64,000 nucleotides of DNA, from the NCBI RefSeq assembly GCF_009901565.1, contig NZ_WXEW01000002.1:248001-312000 (forward strand). The letters are read 5' to 3'. Below are positions 1 to 8,980 of this stretch, in pieces; the first letter of the stretch is position 1, and each line of letters starts with the position of its first letter. The stretch is from Herbidospora solisilvae (GTDB taxonomy: Bacteria; Actinomycetota; Actinomycetes; Streptosporangiales; Streptosporangiaceae). A program made the position numbers and the translations under genes. The notes beneath the pieces are model-generated. The model ran no database searches. It was not told the DNA's origin and saw only the letters and a program-made list of their open reading frames with translations.

Positions 1-476
1 ATGCCCGCCCGGCGGGCCAGGTCGAGGGCGGCCAGACCGGCGTCGCGGGAGCCCTCGCAGATCAGCGTGTAACCCGACATGTGGAGGTGGCTGCCCTGCG
101 TGAACAGGTCGCGGGGCAGGTCTTCGGGCGACAGCGCGGCGTTGGCGCCGGGGTCGGAGAGCATCGTGCGCTCACCCTTGTGGGTGACCAGGACGACGCA
201 GGTGCCGGTGGGGCGCTCGGGATCCATGACGAGCCGGGCGTCGACGCCGTAGCCCATCAGCTCCATGTCGCGGTTTCGGCCGGTGATGTCGGCGCCGCGG
301 CGGCCGATGAAGGCGACCTCGGAACCCTCGACGGCGAGCCATGACGCGATGTTGGCTCCGGAGCCGCCACCGTGCATGGTCACCACGGCCGGAGTGTCGC
401 TTGCCCGGGCGAGCGGATACCTGGCGCGGGCGACCGCGTCGGTCATGAGATCGCCCACCACGACGACCCGCGTCAT
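1..476 (-). CDS. PfkB-family carbohydrate/nucleoside kinase (partial, N-terminal part)
   Basis: This is the N-terminal 158 residues of a ribokinase-like sugar or nucleoside kinase that would phosphorylate a small hydroxylated substrate with ATP in the cytoplasm. The frame begins with a Rossmann-like strand (residues 2-10, TRVVVVGDL) followed by the glycine-rich PfkB signature GGGSGANIA at about residues 36-44. The later FIGRRG and LMDPERPTGTC stretches are also typical of the family. The start is the ATG at 476, with GGTGG a few bases upstream. The frame stays open to the window edge, so the ATP-binding C-terminal half and catalytic Asp lie outside. Substrate cannot be assigned. It is divergent from the acetyltransferase/ligase gene. 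Confidence 0.85.
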   Translation of the reverse strand, partial: MTRVVVVGDLMTDAVARARYPLARASDTPAVVTMHGGGSGANIASWLAVEGSEVAFIGRRGADITGRNRDMELMGYGVDARLVMDPERPTGTCVVLVTHKGERTMLSDPGANAALSPEDLPRDLFTQGSHLHMSGYTLICEGSRDAGLAALDLARRAG

Positions 477-627
477 GATGTCACCACCTTGCTTACTGCA
501 ATTCGACGCTGACCCCGGAAACTTAACAGCTTCCGCAAGCTTCGTGGGGGGTGAGGCGGACACTCGTACACAGTCGATGCACATCCGTTGCCCAACCACC
601 GCGTTTGTGCACAGATACCCTCGAAAG

Positions 628-3198
628 GTGGAACTCGCGTATCCGCGGCACTGGGAGGCCGACGTCGTCCTTTCCGACGGCGGCACCGCTCACCTGCGGC
701 CCATCCGCCCCGATGACGCCGAACTGTTGCGTTCCTTCTACTCCCGCCTCTCCGCCCAGTCCATCTACTTCCGTTTCTTCGGCCCCCGTCCGCGCCTCTC
801 GGACCGCGAGGTGACCCGCTTCACGACGGTCGACTACAACGACCGGCTCGCCCTCATCGCCACCATCGGAACGGAGATGGTGGCGGTCGTCCGTTACGAC
901 CGGGTCAAGCCCGCCGACCACGCGGAAGTGGCCTTCCTCGTCGAAGACGCCCATCAGGGGCGCGGGCTCGCCGCGGTGCTGCTCGAACACCTGCGCGCCG
1001 CCGCCCGCGAGCGCGGCATCCGGACGTTCATCGCCGACGTGCTGCCCGCCAACCACCGGATGACCCAGATGTTCCGGCAGGCCGGATACACCGCGCAGAG
1101 CACGTTCGAGGACGGCGTCGTCCGGATGACCCTCGACCTCGCGAGCACCCCCGACTCCGTCGAGGTGGTGACCGGGCGGGAGCACCGGGCCGAGGCGCGG
1201 TCGATCGCCCGGCTGCTCAAGCCCGAGTCGGTCGCCGTCATCGGGGCCAGCCGGGAGCCGGGCGGGATCGGGCAGACCGTGCTGCGCAACCTGCTCCGGG
1301 CCGAGTTCACCGGGCCGGTCTACCCGGTGCACAGGGAGGTGCGGGCGGTCGCGGGGGTGCGGGCGTACAAGAACATGGCCGCGATCGACGGGGAGGTCGA
1401 CCTCGCGGTCGTGGCCGTCCCGGCCGAGAGTGTGCTGGACGTGGTCGAGGAGTGCGCCCAGAAGGGGGTGAAGGGCCTGGTCGTGGTCTCCAGCGGCTTC
1501 GCCGAGACGGGCGAGGAGGGGCTGGCGCGCGAGCAGGAGCTGGTGCGCATCTCCCGCGCCTACGGCATGCGGGTCGTCGGGCCCAACTGCCTCGGCATCG
1601 CCAACACCGACCGGTCGATCAGGCTCAACGCCACCCTGGCCGAACGGCTGCCCGCGCGCGGGCGCATCGGCTTCTTCAGCCAGTCGGGCGCCCTCGGCAC
1701 CGCCCTGCTGCACCGCGTCGACCAGCGCGGCCTCGGCATCTCCACCTTCGTCTCCGCCGGGAACCGGGCCGACGTGTCCGGCAACGACCTGCTCCAGTAC
1801 TGGGAGGAGGACCCCGCGACCGAGGTCGTCCTCCTCTATCTGGAGTCGATGGGCAACCCGCGCAAGTTCACCCGGCTGGCCCGGCGCATCTCCCGCACCA
1901 AGCCGATCGTGGCGGTGAAGTCGCAGGCCGCCGAGTTCGGGCTGCCCGACGGCGCGGTGTCGACGCTGTTCGAGCAGGCCGGGGTGATCCGGGTCGACGA
2001 CCTCACCCAGCTCTTCGACGTCGCCCAGCTGCTCGCCTGCCAGCCCCTCCCCGAAGGGCCGCGCGTCGGGATCGTCAGCAACTCCGACGCCCTGGCCCGG
2101 CTGGCCGCCCACGCCTGCGTCAGCGCGGGCCTGGTCCCCTCGACCGCCGACCTCGGCGCCCGCGCCGGGGCCGCGGAGTTCGGCGCGGCGCTCTCCTCGG
2201 TCCTCCCGGACGTCGACGCCGCCGTGGTCGTCTACATGCCGCCCGGCCCCGGCCCCGACGCCGAGGTCGCCGCCGAGCTGGTGCGGGTCGCGGGGGAGGG
2301 CGGCAAGCCTGTGCTGGCCACCTTCCGGGGCGAGGCCGGGGTCCCGGCCGCGCTGCGCGCGCCGGGAGAGGGTCCCGCACGGGGCTCGATCCCGTCCTAT
2401 CCGGCGCCCGAGGAGGCGGTGCGGGCCCTGGCCCTGGCAGTACGCCATGCGCAGTGGCGCCGCGGCGTCGAGGGCGCCGTCCCCGAACTCGGCGGGATCG
2501 ACGTGGCCGGCGCCCGGGAGATCGTCTGCCGGGCCGCCGAGGAGCCGGTCGAGATCGACGCCGCCGATCTCCTGCGGGCCTACGGCGTCGAGGTCTGGCC
2601 GTCGGAGACGGTGACCTCGCCCGAGGAGGCCGTCGCGGCGGCCGGGCGGCTCGGTTATCCCGTGGTGGTCAAGTGGGACGGCACCGGCCGCGCCGGGACG
2701 GTCCGCCTGGCGCTGCCCGACGCGGGCGCGGTGGCGCGGGCGTACACGGACCTGGAAGAGGTGTTCGGGCCCCGGCTGGCGGTCCAGCGCATGGCGCCGC
2801 AGCCGGCCGTGCCGACGGTGATCACCTCGGTGCAGGACCGCGACTTCGGGGCCGTCGTGTCGTTCGGGCTCGGCGAGATCGCCGCCCGGCTGCTCGGCGA
2901 CGACGCCCACCGGCTCGCTCCGCTGACAGCTGAAGACGCCGCCGCGCTGGTCCGGGCGCCCAAGGCCGCCCCGCTGCTGTTCGGCGCGCACGGTTATCCG
3001 CCCGTGGCGGTGGCCGATCTGGAGGAGCTGCTGTGCCGCATCGGGCGGCTGGCCGACGCGCATCCGCAGGTGGCGGCGCTGCGCCTGGACCCGGTCTTGG
3101 TGGGTGAGAACGGTGTCCACGTATTGGGCGCACGGGCGGTGCTGAAGGCCGTCACCGGGCCCCGGCCGGACGTGGGTCCGCGACGATTGCCATCCTGA
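628..3198 (+). CDS. Bifunctional GNAT acetyltransferase / ADP-forming acyl-CoA synthetase-like protein (PatZ/Pat-type)
   Basis: The protein fuses an N-terminal GNAT domain (about residues 15-165; acetyl-CoA loop around EDAHQGRGLAAVLLEH) to CoA-binding (AVIGASREPGGIG), CoA-ligase (FFSQSGALG) and C-terminal ATP-grasp-like domains of the NDP-forming acyl-CoA synthetase family. Related fusions acetylate lysines of enzymes such as acyl-CoA synthetases, with the ligase-like part acting mainly as a sensor; that role here is inference. The chosen start is the GTG at 628, just ahead of the conserved YPxHWEADVVL segment. ATG 577 and GTG 607 are also in frame, and none has a convincing ribosome-binding site. 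The frame remains open further upstream, but that part overlaps the leader of the divergent kinase gene and does not resemble the family. Confidence 0.88.
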   Translation: MELAYPRHWEADVVLSDGGTAHLRPIRPDDAELLRSFYSRLSAQSIYFRFFGPRPRLSDREVTRFTTVDYNDRLALIATIGTEMVAVVRYDRVKPADHAEVAFLVEDAHQGRGLAAVLLEHLRAAARERGIRTFIADVLPANHRMTQMFRQAGYTAQSTFEDGVVRMTLDLASTPDSVEVVTGREHRAEARSIARLLKPESVAVIGASREPGGIGQTVLRNLLRAEFTGPVYPVHREVRAVAGVRAYKNMAAIDGEVDLAVVAVPAESVLDVVEECAQKGVKGLVVVSSGFAETGEEGLAREQELVRISRAYGMRVVGPNCLGIANTDRSIRLNATLAERLPARGRIGFFSQSGALGTALLHRVDQRGLGISTFVSAGNRADVSGNDLLQYWEEDPATEVVLLYLESMGNPRKFTRLARRISRTKPIVAVKSQAAEFGLPDGAVSTLFEQAGVIRVDDLTQLFDVAQLLACQPLPEGPRVGIVSNSDALARLAAHACVSAGLVPSTADLGARAGAAEFGAALSSVLPDVDAAVVVYMPPGPGPDAEVAAELVRVAGEGGKPVLATFRGEAGVPAALRAPGEGPARGSIPSYPAPEEAVRALALAVRHAQWRRGVEGAVPELGGIDVAGAREIVCRAAEEPVEIDAADLLRAYGVEVWPSETVTSPEEAVAAAGRLGYPVVVKWDGTGRAGTVRLALPDAGAVARAYTDLEEVFGPRLAVQRMAPQPAVPTVITSVQDRDFGAVVSFGLGEIAARLLGDDAHRLAPLTAEDAAALVRAPKAAPLLFGAHGYPPVAVADLEELLCRIGRLADAHPQVAALRLDPVLVGENGVHVLGARAVLKAVTGPRPDVGPRRLPS

Positions 3199-3242
3199 CA
3201 GCCCCGGTGAAATCAGGGTGCTTGACAGGGCAGGATGGTCCC

Positions 3243-3827
3243 ATGAGGGATACCCGAGTCTCGGCTGCAGGTCTGCGCGAGGCCATCGACCGAAGTGGCT
3301 ACTACCCCGACCTGGTCGCCGACGCCGTCGATTCCGCCCTGGGCAAGGAGAGCGTCAGCGCCTACGTCGTCCACCACGAGGCCACGTTCGACCCGGCCAT
3401 GGAAGTGCGCCGGCATGTCACGGTCCTGGTGCTGTCGCCCACCCGGTTGCTCGTCTGCCACACCGACGAACACCCGCCCGCCGAGGGAAACCCCGCCTCC
3501 CACGCGTCGACGACCACCGAGGCGGTCCGGCTGAGCCGGGTCCAGTCCGTCGCGCTCACCCGGCTCGTCCCCGACCCCGCGTCCTACTCGCCCGGCGTCG
3601 CCCCCAGCGAGGTCACGCTGACCATCGGCTGGGGCGCCATCTCCCACGTCGACCTCGAACCCGCCACCTGCGGCGACGAGAACTGCGAGGCCGACCACGG
3701 CTACACCGGCTCGATCACCGCCGACGACCTCCAGCTCCGCGTCAGCGAGGCCGCCGACGGCCCCGAGGCCGTGCGCCACGTCCTGGCCTTCGCCCGCGCC
3801 CTGTCGGAGGCGACGGCGCGCACGTGA
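3243..3827 (+). CDS. DUF5998 family protein
   Basis: A 194-residue soluble protein that resembles the actinobacterial DUF5998 family; its biochemical function is unknown to me. It has no signal peptide or membrane segment. A Cys/His-containing patch (CGDENCEADHGY, about residues 142-153) could bind metal, but this is only a visual impression. The ATG at 3243 follows a weak CAGGA sequence, and TTGACA lies at 3222-3227 only 15 bp before the start. Its TGA overlaps the next start (TGATG at 3825-3829), so it is translationally coupled to the phosphatase-superfamily gene and then to the rhodanese. Confidence 0.8.
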   Translation: MRDTRVSAAGLREAIDRSGYYPDLVADAVDSALGKESVSAYVVHHEATFDPAMEVRRHVTVLVLSPTRLLVCHTDEHPPAEGNPASHASTTTEAVRLSRVQSVALTRLVPDPASYSPGVAPSEVTLTIGWGAISHVDLEPATCGDENCEADHGYTGSITADDLQLRVSEAADGPEAVRHVLAFARALSEATART

Positions 3828-4912
3828 TGGCCACCCTCGCCGACATCGCCGGTTCCGTCCACGCCACCTTCGACGGAGCCGGCGGCGGCACTCTGGGGCT
3901 CGACCCGGCCGAGAAGGTGTGCCTGCTCATCGTCGACGGCATGGGCGCCGACCTGCTCGCCGCCCACCCGTCCCGGGCGCCGTTCCTGTCTGCGGCGCTC
4001 TCCCGGGTCCTGACGGCCGGCCTGCCGTCGTCGACTCCGACCAGCCTGGCGACCATCGGGACCGGCGTCCTGTCGGGCAACCACGGGATGCTCGGCATCA
4101 CCGTCGCGGTGCCCGGCGAGAACCGGCTGCTCAACTGCCTGCGCTGGAAGACCGACGGCCCGCCCGTCGACCCGCTGACCTGGCAGCCCGTCGACACCGT
4201 CTTCCAGCGGCTGGCCCGCCTCGACGTCGCCTCCTCCTACGTCGCCCCGGCCGCCTTCGACGGCACCGGTCTCACCGAGGCGGTCTACCGGGGCGTGCGC
4301 TACGTCCCGGCCGACACCCTCGACGAGCGGGTCGCGGGTGTGCACGCCGCCCTGCGCGCGACCCGCAGGGCCTATGTGACCTGCTATTACGGCGAGCTCG
4401 ACGCGATGGGCCACATGACCGGCTGGGGCTCGCCCGAATGGCTCGACCAGCTCACGATCGTCGACGGCCTGGCCGAACGCCTCGCCGCGGCGCTGCCGCC
4501 CGGCGGGGTCCTCTACGTCACCGCCGACCACGGCATGATCAACGCCACCGACAAGGTCGACCTCGACCACCACCCCGAGCTCACCGAGGGCGTCGCCCTG
4601 GTCGGCGGCGAGGCCCGGCTGCGCCACCTCTACACGGTCCCCGGCGCGGCCGGCGCGGTCTTCCAGACGTGGCGCTCGGTGCTCGGCGACCGCGCCAGGG
4701 TCGCCACCCGCGAGGAGGCGGTCGACGCCGGCTGGTTCGGCCCGGTCGACCCCGCCCTGCTCGGCCGGGTCGGCGACGTCGTCGCCGTGGCCGACGAGGA
4801 GTGTGTGATCGCGTCGTCCGGAAAAGAACCGCTGGAGTGGTCGATGACCGGCTATCACGGGTCGCTCACTCCCGCCGAACAGAACGTGCCCTTCCTGGAG
4901 ATCCGCCGATGA
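3827..4912 (+). CDS. Alkaline-phosphatase-superfamily nucleotide pyrophosphatase/phosphodiesterase
   Basis: A 361-residue metal-dependent hydrolase of the type I phosphodiesterase/nucleotide pyrophosphatase clan. Metal-ligand motifs are visible in order: LLIVDGMGADLL (first Asp), SSTPTSLATIGTG with the nucleophile Thr/Ser, YGELDAMGHMTG (Asp/His), TADHGM (Asp-His) and a late GYHGS histidine. There is no clear signal peptide, so it is probably cytoplasmic. The start is ATG 3827, overlapping the upstream stop; the GTG at 3824 is an in-frame alternative. The end overlaps the rhodanese start by 4 nt. Substrate is not predictable from sequence alone. Confidence 0.85.
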   Translation: MATLADIAGSVHATFDGAGGGTLGLDPAEKVCLLIVDGMGADLLAAHPSRAPFLSAALSRVLTAGLPSSTPTSLATIGTGVLSGNHGMLGITVAVPGENRLLNCLRWKTDGPPVDPLTWQPVDTVFQRLARLDVASSYVAPAAFDGTGLTEAVYRGVRYVPADTLDERVAGVHAALRATRRAYVTCYYGELDAMGHMTGWGSPEWLDQLTIVDGLAERLAAALPPGGVLYVTADHGMINATDKVDLDHHPELTEGVALVGGEARLRHLYTVPGAAGAVFQTWRSVLGDRARVATREEAVDAGWFGPVDPALLGRVGDVVAVADEECVIASSGKEPLEWSMTGYHGSLTPAEQNVPFLEIRR

Positions 4913-5715
4913 GCCCACTGATCACCGCCGCCGACCTCGCCGACGCGCTGGGCGGGGTCACCGTCCTCGACGTGCGCTGGCGCCTCGGCGGCCCGCCCGG
5001 CCCGGCCGAATACGCCCTCGGCCACATCCCCGGCGCGGTCTACTGCGACCTCGACACCGTCCTGGCCGCCCCCGCCGGCAAGGGCGGGCGTCACCCGCTG
5101 CCCTCCGCCGCCGCGTTCGAGGCGTCCATGCGGTCGCTCGGCGTCTCCGACGGCCGCCCGGTCGTCGTGTACGACGACTGGAACGCCCTGGCCGCCGCCC
5201 GCGCGTGGTGGTGCCTGCGCTACTTCGGGCACCGCGACGTCCGGGTGCTCGACGGCGGCCTGAAGGCGTGGACCGGAGACTTGTCCAAAGACACGCCCGA
5301 CGTGGTCCCCGGCGACTTCACCGCCCGCCCCGGCGGCATGCCCTTGATCACCGCCGACCAGGCCGCGATCCTCGCCGACGACGGCGTCCTCCTCGACGCC
5401 CGCGCGCGCGAGCGCTACCGGGGCGAGGTCGAGCCCGTCGACCCCGTGGCCGGGCACATCCCCGGCGCCGTGAACGCCCCGACGACCGAGAACCTGGAGC
5501 CCGGCGGCCGCTTCCACCGTCCCGAGTTCCTGCGCGAGCGCTTCAACACCCTCGGCGTCGTCGAGGGCGTGCCGGTGGGCGCCTACTGCGGAAGCGGCGT
5601 GACGGCGGCTCACGAGGTGCTGGCCCTGGAGTCGGCCGGGATGACGGCCTCCCTGTACGCCGGATCGTGGTCCGAGTGGATCACCGACCCGGCCCGTCCG
5701 GTGGAAAGGTCCTGA
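4909..5715 (+). CDS. Thiosulfate/3-mercaptopyruvate sulfurtransferase (tandem rhodanese)
   Basis: A 268-residue protein with two rhodanese domains: an inactive N-terminal one (about residues 1-125) and a C-terminal one (about 140-268) holding the catalytic cysteine in CGSGVTA. That loop sequence is typical of 3-mercaptopyruvate sulfurtransferases (SseA-like), which move sulfane sulfur to cyanide or thiols. The conserved RARERYRGE and GHIPGAVN segments support the assignment. ATG 4909 overlaps the preceding stop by 4 nt, giving a three-gene coupled unit. No signal peptide is seen. Confidence 0.92.
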   Translation: MSPLITAADLADALGGVTVLDVRWRLGGPPGPAEYALGHIPGAVYCDLDTVLAAPAGKGGRHPLPSAAAFEASMRSLGVSDGRPVVVYDDWNALAAARAWWCLRYFGHRDVRVLDGGLKAWTGDLSKDTPDVVPGDFTARPGGMPLITADQAAILADDGVLLDARARERYRGEVEPVDPVAGHIPGAVNAPTTENLEPGGRFHRPEFLRERFNTLGVVEGVPVGAYCGSGVTAAHEVLALESAGMTASLYAGSWSEWITDPARPVERS

Positions 5716-5750
5716 GCGGCGTCTCCGACCCTGCTCGACGGCGCGGCTGG

Positions 5751-6695
5751 GTGACGGCGGCGATCTGGCTGATCGTCGCCGTGTTCGCCGTCTGGGCGGG
5801 GTTATGGCTCTTTCCCAGTGACGTGGCGTTCGGGTGGGTGCAACTGGTGGCGTTCACGCCTTACGTGGCGTTGTCGTCGCCGGTCGCGCTCGTTCTGGCG
5901 TTGCTGGCCCGCCGGTGGGTGGCGGGCGGGGCGGCGCTGGTCGTGTGCCTGGTGTTCGCGGTGATCGTGGGGCCGCGGATGGTGGGGGAGAGCCCTTCCG
6001 GTGGGGGAGGGCCGCGCCTTCGGGTGCTGGCGGTGAACCTGCTGGCGGGCGGGGCGCCCGCCGAGGAGGTCGTGCGGCTGGTGCGGGAGCTTCGGGTCGA
6101 CGTGGTGGCCTTCCAGGAACTCACGCCTTCGGCCGTGGAGGAGATGGGGCGTGCGGGCGTCGACTCCCTGCTGCCGCACCGGGTGACGGAGGCCCGGCCG
6201 GGGACACGCGGGTCGGGGATCTACTCACGCTTTCCCGCTACGCGGGTGGGGCTGCTCGACTTCGGCGGATTCGGGCAGCTCATGGGGCTTCTTAACGTCG
6301 ACGGCGTGAAGGTCGAGATTGTGTCGGTGCATCCGTGCGCGCCCTACACGGGGCGGCTGCACCGGTGCTGGGGCGACGGCCTCGACGCGCTTCCACGGCC
6401 CGGCGGGGCGGCCAAGATCCTGATCGGCGACTTCAACGCGACGGTCGACCATGCCAGAGTTCGCGACCTGCTCGACTCGGGATACCGCGACGCGGCCGAA
6501 GCTACCGGCGAGGGCCTTCTCACGACGTGGCCGGCGCTGCCTCGTGACTTCCACGGGCTGCCCATCCCGCCGGTGACCATCGACCACGTCCTGGCCGACG
6601 ACCGGACGGCATTCCACGCCTTCTCGGTCCACCTTCTCTCCGACACCGACCACAAGGCCGTATTCGCAGACCTGGAGCTTCCCGGCCTGCAGTAG
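5751..6695 (+). CDS. Membrane-anchored endonuclease/exonuclease/phosphatase (EEP) family protein
   Basis: A protein of about 314 residues with roughly three N-terminal hydrophobic segments and a C-terminal EEP domain that should face outward, as in the YafD/VanX-like membrane phosphatases. Catalytic motifs are present: VAFQEL (metal-binding Glu), SGIYSR, GDFNAT (Asp/Asn), IDHVLA and SDTDHKAV (Asp-His). The substrate could be a phospholipid headgroup, inositol phosphate or nucleic acid. Start choice is uncertain: GTG 5751 is the first good candidate directly before the first hydrophobic segment, while the open frame reaches back into the rhodanese gene and a start near 5712 would keep a cationic leader. 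Confidence 0.8.
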   Translation: MTAAIWLIVAVFAVWAGLWLFPSDVAFGWVQLVAFTPYVALSSPVALVLALLARRWVAGGAALVVCLVFAVIVGPRMVGESPSGGGGPRLRVLAVNLLAGGAPAEEVVRLVRELRVDVVAFQELTPSAVEEMGRAGVDSLLPHRVTEARPGTRGSGIYSRFPATRVGLLDFGGFGQLMGLLNVDGVKVEIVSVHPCAPYTGRLHRCWGDGLDALPRPGGAAKILIGDFNATVDHARVRDLLDSGYRDAAEATGEGLLTTWPALPRDFHGLPIPPVTIDHVLADDRTAFHAFSVHLLSDTDHKAVFADLELPGLQ

Positions 6696-6739
6696 GGGTT
6701 GATTCCCCTTGATAGTGGGGCGGTTCGTCGCCTTGATGA

Positions 6740-8980
6740 TCAACCGGTGCCGAAGCAGGCGAATCCCGGCACGTCGGTGGTCGTGGCCGCCGCCGCGAGG
6801 GCCTGGGCCGGGGGCTCCCCTTGGGCGAGCAGCCGGTGGAACTCCACCATCAGGCGGGCCGCCTCGTCGTCGCGGACCGGGACGATGCCCGCGATCACCG
6901 TGCTCGCTCCTCGGTCGAGGAAGGCTCCCGCCAGCCCGAACGCCGCGCCGTCGGCGGGGGCCGAGGCCATGCCGGCGTCACATGAGGACAGCACCACGAG
7001 GGGCGGCACCCGCGTCAGGCGGAAGAACTCGTGCACCAGCAGCGGGCCGTCGTCCAGGAGGATGCTGGACATCATCGGCCGCCGCCCGGAGAAGATGCCG
7101 TGGGCGGCGATGTGCACGATGCCCGCCCGCCCGAGAGCCGCCAGCAGAGCGCCCCGCGTGGCGGGCACCCGCTCTCCCTTCTCGTGTACGCCCACCACCG
7201 CCGCCACCTCCTCCTCGGCATGGGCCAGATCGGGCCCCGCGAGCGCAACCACCGGGCCGCCGGCCCTCCGGCGCGCGACGGCCAGCGCGGCCGACGGCGC
7301 GACCGACACGGCCCGGCCGCGCAGCGACGGCAACAGCGACCAGGGCAGGGAGTGCAGCGCGACGGTGGGGACCATGCTGACCGCTCCCGGCGGCAGCCCG
7401 AGCGGCCGGATCAGGGCCTCGTCGAGGGTCGACAGCTCCCGCATGAGTCCGGGTGACAGCCCTTCCTCGCCTTCCGGACGGGTGTCGCGGAGGTTCCTCC
7501 TGCGGAGGTTGTAGCGGATCCGCACCATCGCCTCGGTGACCGCCGACAACGACCCCAGGTCATGCAGCGAGACCCGGTCGCCGTGGGCGACGACGGCGTG
7601 CAGGGCGTCCTGGTCGCGTACCAGCTCGACCAGCACCTCTGGTCGCCCGGCCACCGGCTCGGCGCCGCTGACGAGAGCCCGCCACCGCTCCGACCAGAGC
7701 AGCACCTTGTCGGCGCTCTGCTGCCTGATGACCAGCTCCAGCCCGAGCGTCGCGATCTCCTCGGCCACCCGGGAGACGCGCCAGCGCTCATCGGCGAGCC
7801 GTTTCACGTGAGGGACGGCGCCGAGCGTCGACGTCCCGAAATTTCGGGACATGCGCATGGCTTGGCCCGACTCCGAGATCGGTGGCGGCGTCGTGCGGTG
7901 GAACCCCGCAGGATCCGTCCCCGTGCCATATCGCTTGGAAATTTCGTCTGGTAGCCGGATGGATTCGCCGCAAGCGGGAGTGGCGTTCCTGCCGGGATCT
8001 CCAGCCTTCGTATCCCGATGCCGACTCATCGGCAGAGGCGTCGAACCCGGCGTCTCGGTGACACTCCCCGCAGCCGTGTCCGAAGCCAGCCGTGCCATCT
8101 CCCGGAGCGATTCGGTGAACCCTCGTTGGGCCAGTTCGAGCGCCTCGCCGAGATCGCCGCCTGCCCATCGCCGCAACGCTTCGGCGTGGAACCGCGTGGC
8201 CACACAACCCGACCCGTCCCGAACCCGGTCCAGCATCCGCTGCGCCACCACCAGCCCGCCGAGCCCACGACCGCATCGGCGCACGAACGCCGACACCGCG
8301 AACAGCCGCAACTCGTCGGCCTCCGACCGCCATCCTGCAGCCTCCAACTCGTCGGCCCCGGCCGCGCACTCGCCGAGGAGCCCGTCATCGGGCCCGGTTT
8401 CGTCCGCCCGAGCACCCAACCCGGCTGACAGCCCGTCGTGGAAACCTGACGCGGCCTGTCGCAACACGTCATCGAGTCTGGTCCTGTGAGTCGGCAGCCC
8501 AGCCGACACCGTGCCTCCGAGCCCGCTCCCGTCCGCCTGGGTCGGCCGCCTCTGTGGAGGCCCGTCTTCAAGCCCGCTCTCCGCCCTCTGCGCGAGCCGC
8601 GCCCGCAGCAGCACGTCCCGTGCCCTCGGTTCCCACGTCGCCCGCCCCAGCCGACGGAACTCCGTCAGCGCCGTCGATGCCGTGTCCTCGGCTCGCCGGA
8701 CGTCTCCCGTCAGCAACTCCACCGTCGCCAGCAGCAGCCGGGCATGGGCGGTAGCCGGGCGGGTCGAGGTCAGGTCGGGCAGAGCCAGTTCCAGGAGCAT
8801 CCGGGCCTCGCCGGGCAGGCGTGCTCCGACGAGGGCCGCGGCGAACTCGGCGCGGGTGAGGGCCAGGCGCTCCGGGGACTCGTACAGGCGGTCCTCGGCG
8901 GTCAGATGGACGTCGAACGCCGCCAGGATGTCGGCGCGCCGGGCCGCCGCGAACGGGCCGTAGGACTCAGGCGCGGACAC
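6740..8980 (-). CDS. CHAT-domain (caspase-like) protease with TPR-like N-terminus
   Basis: A 746-residue protein. The N-terminal ~290 residues are Ala/Leu/Arg-rich helical repeats resembling degenerate TPRs; the C-terminal ~270 residues form a CHAT domain, a caspase/separase relative. The catalytic dyad is visible as His ~627 in HIAAHG and Cys ~667 in SSCDAG. Two Pro/Ser/Thr/Gly-rich stretches (about residues 135-205 and 298-390) interrupt the helical part and look like linkers or late insertions. The start is GTG 8980, overlapping the upstream gene by 14 nt. CHAT proteases act as proteolytic effectors in several bacterial immune and stress systems. Co-transcription with a sigma factor suggests a regulated stress response, but the substrate is unknown. 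Confidence 0.85.
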   Translation of the reverse strand: MSAPESYGPFAAARRADILAAFDVHLTAEDRLYESPERLALTRAEFAAALVGARLPGEARMLLELALPDLTSTRPATAHARLLLATVELLTGDVRRAEDTASTALTEFRRLGRATWEPRARDVLLRARLAQRAESGLEDGPPQRRPTQADGSGLGGTVSAGLPTHRTRLDDVLRQAASGFHDGLSAGLGARADETGPDDGLLGECAAGADELEAAGWRSEADELRLFAVSAFVRRCGRGLGGLVVAQRMLDRVRDGSGCVATRFHAEALRRWAGGDLGEALELAQRGFTESLREMARLASDTAAGSVTETPGSTPLPMSRHRDTKAGDPGRNATPACGESIRLPDEISKRYGTGTDPAGFHRTTPPPISESGQAMRMSRNFGTSTLGAVPHVKRLADERWRVSRVAEEIATLGLELVIRQQSADKVLLWSERWRALVSGAEPVAGRPEVLVELVRDQDALHAVVAHGDRVSLHDLGSLSAVTEAMVRIRYNLRRRNLRDTRPEGEEGLSPGLMRELSTLDEALIRPLGLPPGAVSMVPTVALHSLPWSLLPSLRGRAVSVAPSAALAVARRRAGGPVVALAGPDLAHAEEEVAAVVGVHEKGERVPATRGALLAALGRAGIVHIAAHGIFSGRRPMMSSILLDDGPLLVHEFFRLTRVPPLVVLSSCDAGMASAPADGAAFGLAGAFLDRGASTVIAGIVPVRDDEAARLMVEFHRLLAQGEPPAQALAAAATTTDVPGFACFGTG

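Noticed and set aside
265-627. Upstream extension of the GNAT/ligase frame
   Set aside because: It overlaps the divergent PfkB gene and its leader and has no similarity to the family; the conserved part begins after 628.
523-3120. 865-codon open frame on the minus strand opposite the GNAT/ligase gene
   Set aside because: Gly/Arg/His-rich translation without any family motif; it is the antisense shadow common in GC-rich genes.
3701-4918. 405-codon minus-strand frame opposite the phosphatase-superfamily gene
   Set aside because: Mirror-frame translation rich in Gly/Asp/Val/His; the plus strand has clear catalytic motifs.
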